A DNA stretch of 29,294 nucleotides from Gaiellasilicea sp039914895 (GTDB lineage Bacteria > Actinomycetota > Thermoleophilia > Gaiellales > Gaiellaceae): the NCBI GenBank assembly GCA_039914895.1, contig JBDSOJ010000070.1:1-29294 (forward strand). The letters are read 5' to 3'. Under the pieces are notes generated by a model that searched no databases, was not told the DNA's origin, and saw only the letters and a program-made list of their open reading frames with translations. Shown here piece after piece: positions 1 through 7,918 of the stretch. The first letter of the stretch is position 1. Each line of letters opens with the position of its first letter. The translations under genes were made by a program, and so were the position numbers.

Positions 1-1044
1 CGGGCTACAACCCGATGACGCTCGCGCGCAGCGGCCCGCAGGTCCGGCTGGGCGGGAATGCGAGCAGCTGGAGCTGGTCGCCGCAGCGGCGCTATCTCGC
101 GGTCGCGAGCTACCCGCAATGGCTCACGGTCTCGACATCGCGGAGATGCGCGTTGTTGCTCGCGTGCGGCTGGCGGCCGGCGGCGCCTCGGTGCGTGCCG
201 TCACGTGGGCTCGCGACCGCGTGCTCGCCGTTGTCGAGACCCCGTGTGGCGTGGTCGTGTCGGCGGTCATCCGTTTGCCGGCCGTGTCGTGCGCCGGACG
301 CGATTGTCGCGGCCGTTCACCTTCGAGCTCGGGCGCCTGCCGGACGGCCTCGTCTTCGTGCTCGGCGCCCAGGGACGGCTCGCGCCCGCGCAGATCGCGG
401 TCGTGGACGCTGAAGGGACGACGCGCGTCGCGACGGTGCCGCAGGTGACCGTGGGGCTGGAGGCTGTTCGTGCCCCGGGCCGCCAGCAGCGGGTTCCGGG
501 GCTCGCGGTCGATCCCGTGGGTCGCAAGGCGTATCTCGTCGATGACGCACGCGTGTTCACCGTCGATCTCCGGCCACTGGCGGTGACCGATTCCGGCCCG
601 CTGCGCACTCTCGCCAAGGTCTCGTCCGGATCGGTCCGGGTCGGCCCGCTGGCTCGGAGACGGGCTGCTGGCGGTCTCCGGCTTCGACTGGGACGCGAGC
701 CAGACACCGGCCGGCCTCCGGCTCGTCGATGTGCGTGCTCGGACGACCCGCGCCGTCGATCGCACTGCGAGCAGCTTCACACTGGCCGGCCGGGTACTGC
801 TCGTGAGAGCGCTTTGAGCCGCCGGGCGCTGAACGTGACCGCACACGGCTTCGACGGCCGGCAGCGTTATCGCCTCGACCTCGCGGGTTCGACGTGGATG
901 AAGAAGCAGGGCCGGTTCGGCTATGCCTGCCGCCACGCCTTCCTCCGCTCCGTCGTCGACCTCGAGAGCGGTCGCATCGTCCGAAGCGGATTCCCGGCCG
1001 GGACGCGTTGCCCCACGTTGCTGGTGACAGACTCGCGCGGCTAG
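1..1044 (+). pseudogene. Frameshifted remnant of a beta-propeller-like protein
   Basis: The sense-looking protein jumps between frames. Frame 3 from position 3 reads LARSGPQVRLGG and SSWSWSPQRRYLAVAS. Frame 2 from about 130 reads LDIAEMRVVARVRL. Frame 1 from about 292 reads FTFELGRLPDGLVFVLGAQG and GLAVDPVGRKAYLVDD. Frame 2 from 650 reads WLGDGLLAVSGFDWD and runs into TGA at 815-817. Frame 1 then reads RYRLDLAGSTWMKKQGRFGY to TAG at 1042-1044. At least four frame changes are needed. The GG..SSWSWSPQ..YLAVAS and AVDPVGRKAYLVDD patterns resemble blades of WD40/YncE-like propellers; I do not recognise a specific function. The 5' end lies outside the window. All other genes here are intact, so this is either a genuine decaying gene or a locally poor assembly near the contig edge. 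Confidence 0.6.
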
Positions 1045-1066
1045 GGCCTAGCCTCACGCTCGCAAC

Positions 1067-1072
1067 TACAAT
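1067..1072 (+). promoter_or_regulatory. -10 box TACAAT, leaderless start
   Basis: TACAAT lies 6 nt before the GTG at 1079. This predicts transcription starting at or next to the start codon and supports that GTG. No Shine-Dalgarno sequence is visible. Confidence 0.55.
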
Positions 1073-1078
1073 TGCACG

Positions 1079-4006
1079 GTGGAACGCAAGCTCGCGACCG
1101 TCCTCTTCGTCGATCTCGTCGGCTCGACCGAGTTCCTCGCCGCGCGCGATCCGGAGATCGTCCGGCGGCGCGTCAACTCCTTCTTCGAGCACGTCTCGCA
1201 CTGCATCACCACGCACGGGGGCATCGTCGAGAAGTTCGCCGGCGACGCGGTGATGGCGGCGTTCGGGATCCCGCAGGCGCACGAGGACGACGCCGAGCGG
1301 GCCGTTCGCGCCGCCGCGGCGATCCTCGACTCCGTCCACGAGCTCGGGCTCGAGGCGCGGATCGGCGTCGAGGCAGGCGAGGTCGTCGCGGACGAGTCCG
1401 ACTCGACGTTCGCGACCGGCGAGGCGGTCAACGTCGCGGCGCGCCTGCAGCAGTCCGCGCAGCCGGGCGAGATCATGATCGGCCCGCTCGCGCGCCGGCT
1501 GACGATCGGCGTCGCCGACGCCGAGGAGGTCGGCGCCATCGAGCTGAAGGGGTTCGGTGAGCCGCTCGTTGCCTGGCGGCTCGGCGAGATCCGGGACGGC
1601 GACGGCCGTGTCCCGTCGTTCGCGGCCCCGTTCGTCGGCCGCGACTTCGAGCTCGAGCTGCTCGAGAACACGCTCGGGCGCGTGATGCGCGACAGGCGCG
1701 CCCATCTGTTCACGATCTACGGCGAGCCAGGCGTCGGGAAGAGCCGGCTCGCCCGCGAGTTCCTGGAGGGTGTCGAGGGAGCGAGCATCCTCGTCGGCCG
1801 CTCGCTCCCCTACGGCGAGGGCGTCACCTACTGGCCGCTCGCAGAGATGGTCAAGGTCGCGGCAGGGATCGCGGACGACGATCCCGTGCAGGAGGCCGTC
1901 GCGAAGCTGCGCGCCTGCTGCGGCGACGATGCGGTCGCCGATCTGCTCGCGCTCGCCGTCGGCGTGCTCGAGGGGATCGAGACGGAGCGCAGCCAGCAGG
2001 AGATCGCCTGGGCGGCGCGCGAATGGGCGGCCGAGCTTGCCGACGCACGGCCGCTGATCCTCGTCTTCGAGGATGTCCACTGGGCCGAGGAGCCGCTGCT
2101 CGAGCTGATCGAGCACCTCGCCGAGCGGGTCAAGGATGCGCCGCTCATGATCCTCTGCCTCGCCCGTCCGGAGCTGCTCGACATTCGGCCCAGCTGGGGC
2201 GGCGGCAGATTGCGGGCGACGGCGACCGAGCTGGAGCCGCTTGCGCCCGAGGAGAGCGAGGAGCTGCTGGACGCGCTGCTCGCCGACCGCGAGCTCTCGT
2301 CCTCCGAGCGGCGGACGCTGCTCGAGAAGACCGAGGGCAATCCGCTCTTCGTCGAGGAGACGACGAGGATGCTGATGGAAGGCGGGACGTCCTCGAAGCG
2401 GATCCCCGACACGCTGCAAGCGATCATCGCGGCGCGCATCGACCGGCTGCGCCGGAACGAGAAGCGGCTGCTCCAGCGGGCATCGGTGATCGGCCGCATC
2501 TTCTGGGAGGGAGCGGTCGCGCACCTGCTGCCCGAGCTCGAGGAGCTGGAGCCGGTCTTCGACGATCTCCTTCTGCGCGACTTCATCACCCGCGAGAGCA
2601 GGACGTCGATCACGGGCGAGCGCGCGTACCGGTTCAAGCACGTCCTCATCCGCGACGTCGCCTACGCCGGTCTCGCCAAGGGTTCCCGTGCCGATCTGCA
2701 CCAGCAGGTCGCCGACTGGCTGCACGAGGTGGCCGGAGAGGAGCTCGTCGAGATCAGGGCATATCACCTCGACCAGGCGGCGACCCTGCTGGAGGAGCTC
2801 GACGGCGTCGTGCCGCCCGAGCTCGCGGAGCGGGCCGCGGGGGCGCTCGAGAAGGCGGGACGACGTGCGCTCGCCCGCGAGGCAAACCAGTCGGCGCGCC
2901 GACTGCTCGTCCGCGCCGTCGAGCTCGAGCCGACCCTGCCGCGGCGCTTCCTCGCTGCGCGTGCGGCCCGCCGGATCGCCGACCTGCCGGCGCAGGGGGT
3001 CGAGATGGAGCGGGTCTTCGCGGACGCGACCGAGGCGGGCGACGTCCGCCTGCAGGGTCTCGCGTTGACCGCGCTCGCCGAGAACGCCCTCCTGCGCGAC
3101 GCCGATCTCCCACGCGGCCGCGAGCTGGTCGAGCAGGCGCTCGTGCTTCTCGACGACGCGAAACCGGAGGACCGGATCGAGGCGCTCGCGACGCGCGCTC
3201 GGATCGGCTGGTGGCTCGGCGACCTCGACGATGACGAGCGCTGGAACACGAAGGCGCTCGAGGTGGCGCGGGAGATCGGGCGCAAGGACCTCGAGGCGAC
3301 CGCCGCCGACGAGCTCGCGAGCGCTGCGATCGCGCGCCTTGACCTCGATCGCGCTACGCAGCTCTCCGGGGAATCGCTCGAGCTCGCCGAGGAGAGCGGC
3401 AACATCACGGCGCTCGGCTGGGCACTCGTCTCGCAGGCGCGAATCGACGCTCTGCGGGGCCGGTTCGACGAGGCTGCCGCCGGCCTCGATCGGGCGGAGG
3501 AGCTCTTCTCCCAGTCCGGCAACCAGTGGGCGCTCGCCCGGGTGAGCAACCATTTCGGCTGGGTCGAGCGGCGCCGCGGCGACCTGCCGGCCGCAGAGCG
3601 GCACTTCCGCGACGCGATTCGGATCCTCAAGCCGCTCGAGGACAGGGGCACGCTCTGCGAGAGCCAACGCGGCCTCGCGCAGGTGCTCGTCTCGCTGAAG
3701 AAGGTCGACGAGGCCGAGCGTTACGCCCTCGAGGCGCGCGAGACGGTCGGGCCGCACGACACGATCTCCCGCGCGACGACGCGGATGGCCCTCGGGATAG
3801 TCCGCGCCGCCCAAGGGCGGGACGAGGAGGCTGAGACGCTCCTGCGGGAGGCGATCGCGGTCGTGGACGGCAAGCCGCTGCGTCTGATCCGGCGCGAGCT
3901 GGTCGCGGCGCTCGCCCGCTTCCTCCGCGAGCGTGGCCGGATCGACGAGGCGGAGGAGTACGAGGCCGAGCTCGCCGACTACGACGCCGCTCTCGCGCCC
4001 GCCTGA
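1079..4006 (+). CDS. Class III adenylate/guanylate cyclase fused to AAA ATPase and TPR domain
   Basis: Predicted cytoplasmic signalling protein of 975 aa. Residues about 5-165 are a class III cyclase domain: FVDLVGST with metal-binding Asp12, KFAGDAVMAAFG with Asp56, and the EAVNVAARLQ motif carrying the Asn/Arg typical of active cyclases. A STAND-type AAA ATPase follows, with Walker A GEPGVGKS at 215-222 and a Walker B-like LILVFEDVHW at about 326-335. From about residue 560 to the end are degenerate helical repeats typical of TPRs. The layout matches actinobacterial cyclase-ATPase-TPR proteins, in which the C-terminal part is thought to sense a ligand or partner. Both cyclase Asp residues are present, so activity making cAMP (or cGMP) is plausible; the nucleotide cannot be told from sequence. 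The GTG start is fixed by a -10 box 6 nt upstream. Its 3' end overlaps the opposing gene by 28 nt. Confidence 0.9.
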   Translation: MERKLATVLFVDLVGSTEFLAARDPEIVRRRVNSFFEHVSHCITTHGGIVEKFAGDAVMAAFGIPQAHEDDAERAVRAAAAILDSVHELGLEARIGVEAGEVVADESDSTFATGEAVNVAARLQQSAQPGEIMIGPLARRLTIGVADAEEVGAIELKGFGEPLVAWRLGEIRDGDGRVPSFAAPFVGRDFELELLENTLGRVMRDRRAHLFTIYGEPGVGKSRLAREFLEGVEGASILVGRSLPYGEGVTYWPLAEMVKVAAGIADDDPVQEAVAKLRACCGDDAVADLLALAVGVLEGIETERSQQEIAWAAREWAAELADARPLILVFEDVHWAEEPLLELIEHLAERVKDAPLMILCLARPELLDIRPSWGGGRLRATATELEPLAPEESEELLDALLADRELSSSERRTLLEKTEGNPLFVEETTRMLMEGGTSSKRIPDTLQAIIAARIDRLRRNEKRLLQRASVIGRIFWEGAVAHLLPELEELEPVFDDLLLRDFITRESRTSITGERAYRFKHVLIRDVAYAGLAKGSRADLHQQVADWLHEVAGEELVEIRAYHLDQAATLLEELDGVVPPELAERAAGALEKAGRRALAREANQSARRLLVRAVELEPTLPRRFLAARAARRIADLPAQGVEMERVFADATEAGDVRLQGLALTALAENALLRDADLPRGRELVEQALVLLDDAKPEDRIEALATRARIGWWLGDLDDDERWNTKALEVAREIGRKDLEATAADELASAAIARLDLDRATQLSGESLELAEESGNITALGWALVSQARIDALRGRFDEAAAGLDRAEELFSQSGNQWALARVSNHFGWVERRRGDLPAAERHFRDAIRILKPLEDRGTLCESQRGLAQVLVSLKKVDEAERYALEARETVGPHDTISRATTRMALGIVRAAQGRDEEAETLLREAIAVVDGKPLRLIRRELVAALARFLRERGRIDEAEEYEAELADYDAALAPA

Positions 4007-4812
4007 GCCTGGAGCACCGCCTTGATCGCCTGCGAGGACTCCTCGTCCGGTGACTCCGAGATCACGGTCGCCGGCCGGTCGAAGCGCGCCAGCGCGTCGC
4101 GCAGCGGCTCCGCGCGCAGCGTCCCTTCACCGTAGGGAAGGTGCTTCGTCTCGTTCCGGTTCGCGTAGGCGATGTCGGAGAAGTGGATGTGGAACGGCTC
4201 GCCGGCGCCGAGAACCTCGTCCGCCACTTCGAGCACCGCCGCGAAGCCGTCGACGTCGGTGAAGGCGCCGTCGGAGGTCGCGTGCATGTGGGCGAAGTCG
4301 ATTACCGGCCGCACCCAGGCGACGCGGGCTGAGATCTCGAGCACGTCGTCGATCGAGCCGAGTTCGCTGACGCGCCCCATCACCTCGATTCCGAACGCGA
4401 CGGCGCGGTCTTTTCCCTCGAGCCGCTCGCGCAGAGTCTCGAGCCAGGCGACGACGTCGTCGATCGTCTGCCCGCGCTCGCGGCCGAGCCAGAAGCCGGG
4501 GTGAATGACGACGACCTCGGCACCGGCGGCGGCGGCGATGCCGGCGGTGCGGTCGAGCGCGCCGAGCGCCATCCTCGACTTCTTCTGGTCCGGGTGGCCC
4601 GGAAACGCGAACAGCGGCGCGTGCACGGAGAGCGCGATGTCGTTGGCCTGTGCGAGCTCGCCGAGCCGCTCCGCCCAGGGGTAGTCGAGCCAGAAGCCGC
4701 TCTCGAGGTCGATCTCGCAGGCGGAATAGCCCCGCTCGAGGAGGATCTCGACCGCGAGCTCGGGCGACTCCCGCGAGGGGCAGCGAGCGGGGCCGACACG
4801 AATCGCTCCCAT
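3979..4812 (-). CDS. Endonuclease IV-like TIM-barrel protein (AP endonuclease family 2)
   Basis: 277 aa with the layout of the Xaa/AP endonuclease family 2 TIM barrel. Expected metal ligands are visible by motif: His64 in LSVHAPLFAF, His104 in VVVIHPGFW, Glu143 in GIEVMGR, Asp172 and His175 in VIDFAHMHA, His210 in FHIHFSD and Glu253 in VISESPDEE. The position of E. coli Nfo Asp229 in its Asp-Arg-His motif reads Thr-Lys-His (222-224), so one ligand looks replaced. It may be an AP-site DNA repair endonuclease, or a sugar isomerase-like member of the same fold. The open frame extends to 4848, but the ATG at 4812 lies just after a TACGGT -10 box and the upstream frame runs through a palindrome, so 4812 is preferred. 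It is convergent with the cyclase gene, overlapping by 28 nt. Confidence 0.75.
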   Translation of the reverse strand: MGAIRVGPARCPSRESPELAVEILLERGYSACEIDLESGFWLDYPWAERLGELAQANDIALSVHAPLFAFPGHPDQKKSRMALGALDRTAGIAAAAGAEVVVIHPGFWLGRERGQTIDDVVAWLETLRERLEGKDRAVAFGIEVMGRVSELGSIDDVLEISARVAWVRPVIDFAHMHATSDGAFTDVDGFAAVLEVADEVLGAGEPFHIHFSDIAYANRNETKHLPYGEGTLRAEPLRDALARFDRPATVISESPDEESSQAIKAVLQAQAGARAAS

Positions 4813-4820
4813 CGGCCGTG

Positions 4821-4826
4821 ACCGTA
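4821..4826 (-). promoter_or_regulatory. -10 box TACGGT, leaderless start
   Basis: On the minus strand TACGGT lies 8 nt before the ATG at 4812. It selects this start over the upstream in-frame ATG at 4848. Confidence 0.4.
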
Positions 4827-4829
4827 ACC

Positions 4830-4867
4830 GACAGGCGGTGCCAGGCACGTGCCAGGCACCGCCTGTC
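4830..4867. repeat. 38-bp near-perfect palindrome between divergent genes
   Basis: The two arms are complementary except for one internal A:A mismatch pair. The centre is GGCACGTGCC and each arm contains GTGCCAGGCA, so the same 10-mer also occurs as a direct repeat. It lies between two divergently transcribed genes (starts 4812 and 4920). It could be an operator, a REP-like dispersed element or a transcriptional insulator. The symmetry is seen directly; the role is not known. Confidence 0.7.
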
Positions 4868-4906
4868 CGGTGTGGACGGTGGTGCGGGTCCGTCCGAGGG
4901 GGGTCC

Positions 4907-4912
4907 TATCCT
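4907..4912 (+). promoter_or_regulatory. -10 box TATCCT, leaderless start
   Basis: TATCCT lies 7 nt before the ATG at 4920, and supports this start over upstream in-frame ATGs that fall inside the palindrome region. Confidence 0.5.
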
Positions 4913-4919
4913 TTTGGGC

Positions 4920-5162
4920 ATGGCGAATGCACCCACCCGCATCGATCTGCTCGAGCTCGACATCGATCTCCGGCTCGCCGACCTCTGGCGCGAGGCGGCC
5001 GAGGTGTCCGAGTGGAACCTCGAGGTCATGGCCGCCTTCATGCGCGCCGCCTACGGCAAGGGTTACTGCGATGCGCTGACCGAGGACGACCCCGGCTCGC
5101 TCTGCAACGATCACGGCTATCGGATCCCCGCCCGGCGCGAGACCGCGCCTCGCACCGCGTAG
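4920..5162 (+). CDS. Small conserved-looking protein of unknown function
   Basis: 80 aa, soluble and acidic in its first half, with no signal peptide or membrane segment. It reads MANAPTRIDLLELDIDLRLA, then a helix-rich stretch WREAAEVSEWNLEVMAAFMR, then AAYGKGYCDALTEDDPGSLC and NDHGYRIPAR. Two cysteines (in KGYCDAL and GSLCNDHGY) and a His could be functional, but no known metal motif is complete. It starts after a TATCCT -10 box and ends 18 nt before ccmE, which has its own -10 box. I have an impression of similar proteins in Thermoleophilia but cannot name a family, and no function is assigned. Residue composition looks like a real protein, not a frame shadow. Confidence 0.7.
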   Translation: MANAPTRIDLLELDIDLRLADLWREAAEVSEWNLEVMAAFMRAAYGKGYCDALTEDDPGSLCNDHGYRIPARRETAPRTA

Positions 5163-5168
5163 CGACGA

Positions 5169-5174
5169 TACGAT
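5169..5174 (+). promoter_or_regulatory. -10 box TACGAT, leaderless start of ccmE
   Basis: TACGAT lies 6 nt before the GTG at 5181. It starts 6 nt after the stop of the preceding small gene, so the ccm set has its own promoter. Confidence 0.5.
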
Positions 5175-5180
5175 CCAGGA

Positions 5181-5576
5181 GTGGCACGCAAGCGCAATCC
5201 CGCGCGGCTCGTGATTGCTCTCTCGATCGCGGCGGTGCTGTCGGTGTTCCTCCTCTACACGTCGATCGCCGGCGGCGGCACGCCCTCGCTCGCGCCCAGC
5301 GAGCTCGGCGCGCAGACGGGCATCGTCTCCCTCGCCGGCCGCGTCCAGCCCGGCTACAAGGGTGACGCCTACGGTTCCGGCCTGCGCTTCCGGCTGCGCG
5401 ACATCAAGGGCGGCTCGACGAAGACCGTGACCGTGCGCTACACCGGCTCCGTCTCGGATCAGTTCCGCGCCGGCCGCGAGGTCTCGGTAAAGGGCGAGCT
5501 CCGGAACGGCACCTTCGTCGCCGTCAAGGACTCGCTCGTGACGAAGTGCCCGTCGAAGTACACGGCCAAGAAATAG
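5181..5576 (+). CDS. ccmE: Cytochrome c maturation heme chaperone CcmE, Cys-type
   Basis: 131 aa membrane-anchored, extracytoplasmic heme chaperone of cytochrome c maturation System I; it carries heme to the CcmF lyase. One N-terminal membrane segment (LVIALSIAAVLSVFLLYTSI) is followed by an OB-fold beta domain with VSLAGRVQPG, GLRFRLRD and GREVSVKGEL, as expected for CcmE. The heme-attaching His of the canonical HxxxY motif is replaced: the C-terminus reads CPSKY with Cys123 and Tyr127. This is the CxxxY variant known from archaea and some bacteria. GTG start fixed by a -10 box 6 nt upstream. ccmF follows 12 nt downstream. The other ccm genes (A-D, G, H) are not in this window. Confidence 0.85.
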   Translation: MARKRNPARLVIALSIAAVLSVFLLYTSIAGGGTPSLAPSELGAQTGIVSLAGRVQPGYKGDAYGSGLRFRLRDIKGGSTKTVTVRYTGSVSDQFRAGREVSVKGELRNGTFVAVKDSLVTKCPSKYTAKK

Positions 5577-5588
5577 TGCGGCGCACCG

Positions 5589-7583
5589 ATGCCTGAGCTC
5601 GGCCGCGCCGCGCTCGTCGCCACCCTCGGACTAGCGCTTTACGCGGTCTTTGCGGGCGCGACCGCCGCCTGGAAGGGCCGCCGCCGGCTCGCGCTGTCCG
5701 CGCAGAACGCCCTAATCGCCGCGTTCGTCACGAGCCTCGTCGCCTCGCTCGTCCTCGCGGGCGCGCTGATCCGGAACGACTTCTCCTTCGTCTACGCCGC
5801 CCAGCACACGAGCCGCGACCTCCCGACCGGCTACACGATTTCCGCCTTCTGGGGCGGTCAGGAGGGCTCGCTGCTGCTCTGGCTGTTGATCCTGACCGGC
5901 TACTCGACCGCCGTCCTGCTCGCGAACAGGCGCAGCGCCCGCGACCTCGTCGCGTGGGTGACGCCGGTGCTCGGCGGCGTCACGGTCTTCTTCGCCTTCC
6001 TGGTCGTCGTGGTGGCGACGCCGTTCGCGACCCAGGTCGCCCCCGCCGACGGCAACGGGCTCAACCCGAGCCTCCAGAACCCGTACATGATGGCCCACCC
6101 GCCGCTGCTCTACCTCGGTTTCGTCGGCCTGACCGTTCCGTTCGCGTTCGCGATGGCTGCGCTGCTTGCCCGGCGCAGCGACGAACGCTGGATCGTCGCG
6201 ACGCGCCGGTGGACGCTGGTGGCCTGGACGGCGCTCGGCGTCGGCCAGCTGCTCGGGTCGCACTGGGCCTACGAGGAGGTCGGCTGGGGCGGCTACTACG
6301 CGTGGGATCCGGTCGAGAACGCGGCTCTGATGCCGTGGCTCGCGGCGACGGCCTTCCTCCACTCGGTGATGATCCAGGAGAAGCGCGGGATGCTTCGCCT
6401 CTGGAACCACCTGCTGGTCGTGCTGGCGTTCTCGCTCTCGCTCTTCGGCACGTTTCTGACGCGCTCCGGGATCGTCAGCTCGATCCACTCGTTCACGCAG
6501 AGCTCGATCGGGCCGTGGTTCCTGTTCTTCATCTGCATCGTGGTCTTCGGCTCGCTCGCGCTCGTCTTCAGCCGCCTGCCGCTGCTCCGCTCGAAGACGC
6601 GGCTCGAGTCGCTCGTCTCGCGGGAGGCGACCTTCCTCTACAACAACCTCCTGCTCGTCGCCCTGACGCTGACGATCCTCTGGGGCGTTGCCTACCCGAT
6701 CCTCCACGAGGCCGTCACGGGCGAGTCGCGGATCGTCGGCCCGGGCTATTACAACTTCTTCCTCCGCGTCTTCGGGCTGCCGCTGCTGCTCCTGATGGGG
6801 CTCGGACCGCTCGTCGCCTGGCGGCGCGCATCGCTACGCAGCCTCGGCCTCACGTTCATATGGCCGGCCGGGGTGGCCCTGATCGTGGGGCTGGTCCTGT
6901 TGGGCCTCGGCGCCGGCTCCTCGATCCCCGGCCTCGTCGCGTACACGTTCTCGACGTTCGTGCTCGCCTCGATCACGCTCGAGTTCATTCGCGGCACGCG
7001 CGCGCGCCGGTCGATCTCCGGTGGCTCGTGGCCGGGCGCGTTCTCCGCGCTCGTCGGCCGGAACCGCCGCCGTTACGGCGGCTACGTCGTCCACGCCGCC
7101 GTCGTCCTCCTCGCGATCGGGGTCGCCGGCTCGAGCGCGTACGACACGGTCGGCGAGCGCCGGGTCGCTCCGGGCGACACGCTCGCGGTCGGCGACTACC
7201 GGCTGACCTACCGGGGTCTGGAGGAGCGTCAAGCGGCGAACGCGACCGAGATCCGCGCTCGGATGGATGTCGAGCGAGGCGGCGAGGCGCTGGGGACGGT
7301 CAAGGCGGGCAAGAACGCCTACACCGCCGAGCGGCAGGTCTCGAACGAGGTGGGAATCCGCAGCGACCTCGTCACAGGCGAGGACCTGTTCGTGATCGTG
7401 GGGCAGATCTACCCCGACGACAGCGTCTACGTTCGCGTCTTCGTGAAGCCGCTCGTGAACCTGATCTGGCTGGCCGGCCTCGTCTTCGTGCTCGGCGCCC
7501 TGATCACGCTCTGGCCGGACGCGCGCGAGCAACGCCGCCTTGCCCTGCGCTACGAGGGCGCGGAGGCTCCGGCGCGGACGTGA
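5589..7583 (+). CDS. ccmF: Cytochrome c heme lyase subunit CcmF
   Basis: 664 aa polytopic membrane protein of the CcmF/CycK family, which attaches heme delivered by CcmE to apocytochrome c outside the membrane. Many hydrophobic segments are visible. The signature region reads HWAYEEVGWGGYYAWDPVEN (W233 of GWGG), the tryptophan-rich domain, with Tyr-Tyr where proteobacterial proteins have Trp-Trp. PYMMAHPPLLYLGF and the FLTRSGIVSSIHSF stretch are also typical. Length matches the family (about 630-670 aa). It lies 12 nt after ccmE, and its stop overlaps the GTG of the CcmI-like gene (GTGA), so the three genes form an operon. Confidence 0.93.
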   Translation: MPELGRAALVATLGLALYAVFAGATAAWKGRRRLALSAQNALIAAFVTSLVASLVLAGALIRNDFSFVYAAQHTSRDLPTGYTISAFWGGQEGSLLLWLLILTGYSTAVLLANRRSARDLVAWVTPVLGGVTVFFAFLVVVVATPFATQVAPADGNGLNPSLQNPYMMAHPPLLYLGFVGLTVPFAFAMAALLARRSDERWIVATRRWTLVAWTALGVGQLLGSHWAYEEVGWGGYYAWDPVENAALMPWLAATAFLHSVMIQEKRGMLRLWNHLLVVLAFSLSLFGTFLTRSGIVSSIHSFTQSSIGPWFLFFICIVVFGSLALVFSRLPLLRSKTRLESLVSREATFLYNNLLLVALTLTILWGVAYPILHEAVTGESRIVGPGYYNFFLRVFGLPLLLLMGLGPLVAWRRASLRSLGLTFIWPAGVALIVGLVLLGLGAGSSIPGLVAYTFSTFVLASITLEFIRGTRARRSISGGSWPGAFSALVGRNRRRYGGYVVHAAVVLLAIGVAGSSAYDTVGERRVAPGDTLAVGDYRLTYRGLEERQAANATEIRARMDVERGGEALGTVKAGKNAYTAERQVSNEVGIRSDLVTGEDLFVIVGQIYPDDSVYVRVFVKPLVNLIWLAGLVFVLGALITLWPDAREQRRLALRYEGAEAPART

Positions 7584-7909
7584 GCCTCGCGCTTGTCCTC
7601 GGCGCGCTCCTCGCCGCCGGGTGCGTCGTCCTCGTCGCGCTGCCGTACCTGCGCGAGCCGATGGTCGACCGGGATGTACTCGAGGAGCCGGATCGACTCG
7701 ACCGGCGCCGGCTGGAGCTCGCCGAGACGCGCGACCGCGCTCTGGCGGCTCTGAAGGAGCTCGAGCTCGACCACCGCACCGGCAAGGTCTCGGACGAGGA
7801 CTACCGCGCGCTCGTGGGGCCGCTCCGGCGGGAGGCGGCCGAGGCGCTGCGCGCGCTCGAGCCCCGCTCCGACGCCAACGAGCGTGTGAGGGTGGAGCGG
7901 CGCGGGTAG
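7580..7909 (+). CDS. CcmI-like cytochrome c biogenesis protein
   Basis: 109 aa. One N-terminal membrane segment (LVLGALLAAGCVVLVALPYL) is followed by a charged helical region with RRRLELAETRDRALAALKEL and LDHRTGKVSDEDYRALVGPL. This helix layout, with the D..TGK..DEDY pattern, is that of the N-terminal part of CcmI/CycH, which presents apocytochrome c to the heme lyase. The periplasmic TPR part of long CcmI proteins is absent, giving a short form common outside Proteobacteria. The GTG overlaps the ccmF stop by 4 nt (GTGA), indicating translational coupling. Confidence 0.7.
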   Translation: MSLALVLGALLAAGCVVLVALPYLREPMVDRDVLEEPDRLDRRRLELAETRDRALAALKELELDHRTGKVSDEDYRALVGPLRREAAEALRALEPRSDANERVRVERRG

Positions 7910-7918
7910 ACGGACGAG

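Noticed and set aside
557..3814. 1085-codon open frame on the minus strand opposite the cyclase gene
   Set aside because: The translation is Arg/Glu/Asp/Leu-rich with no domain resemblance. It is the mirror of GC-rich coding sequence, while the plus strand carries clear cyclase and ATPase motifs.
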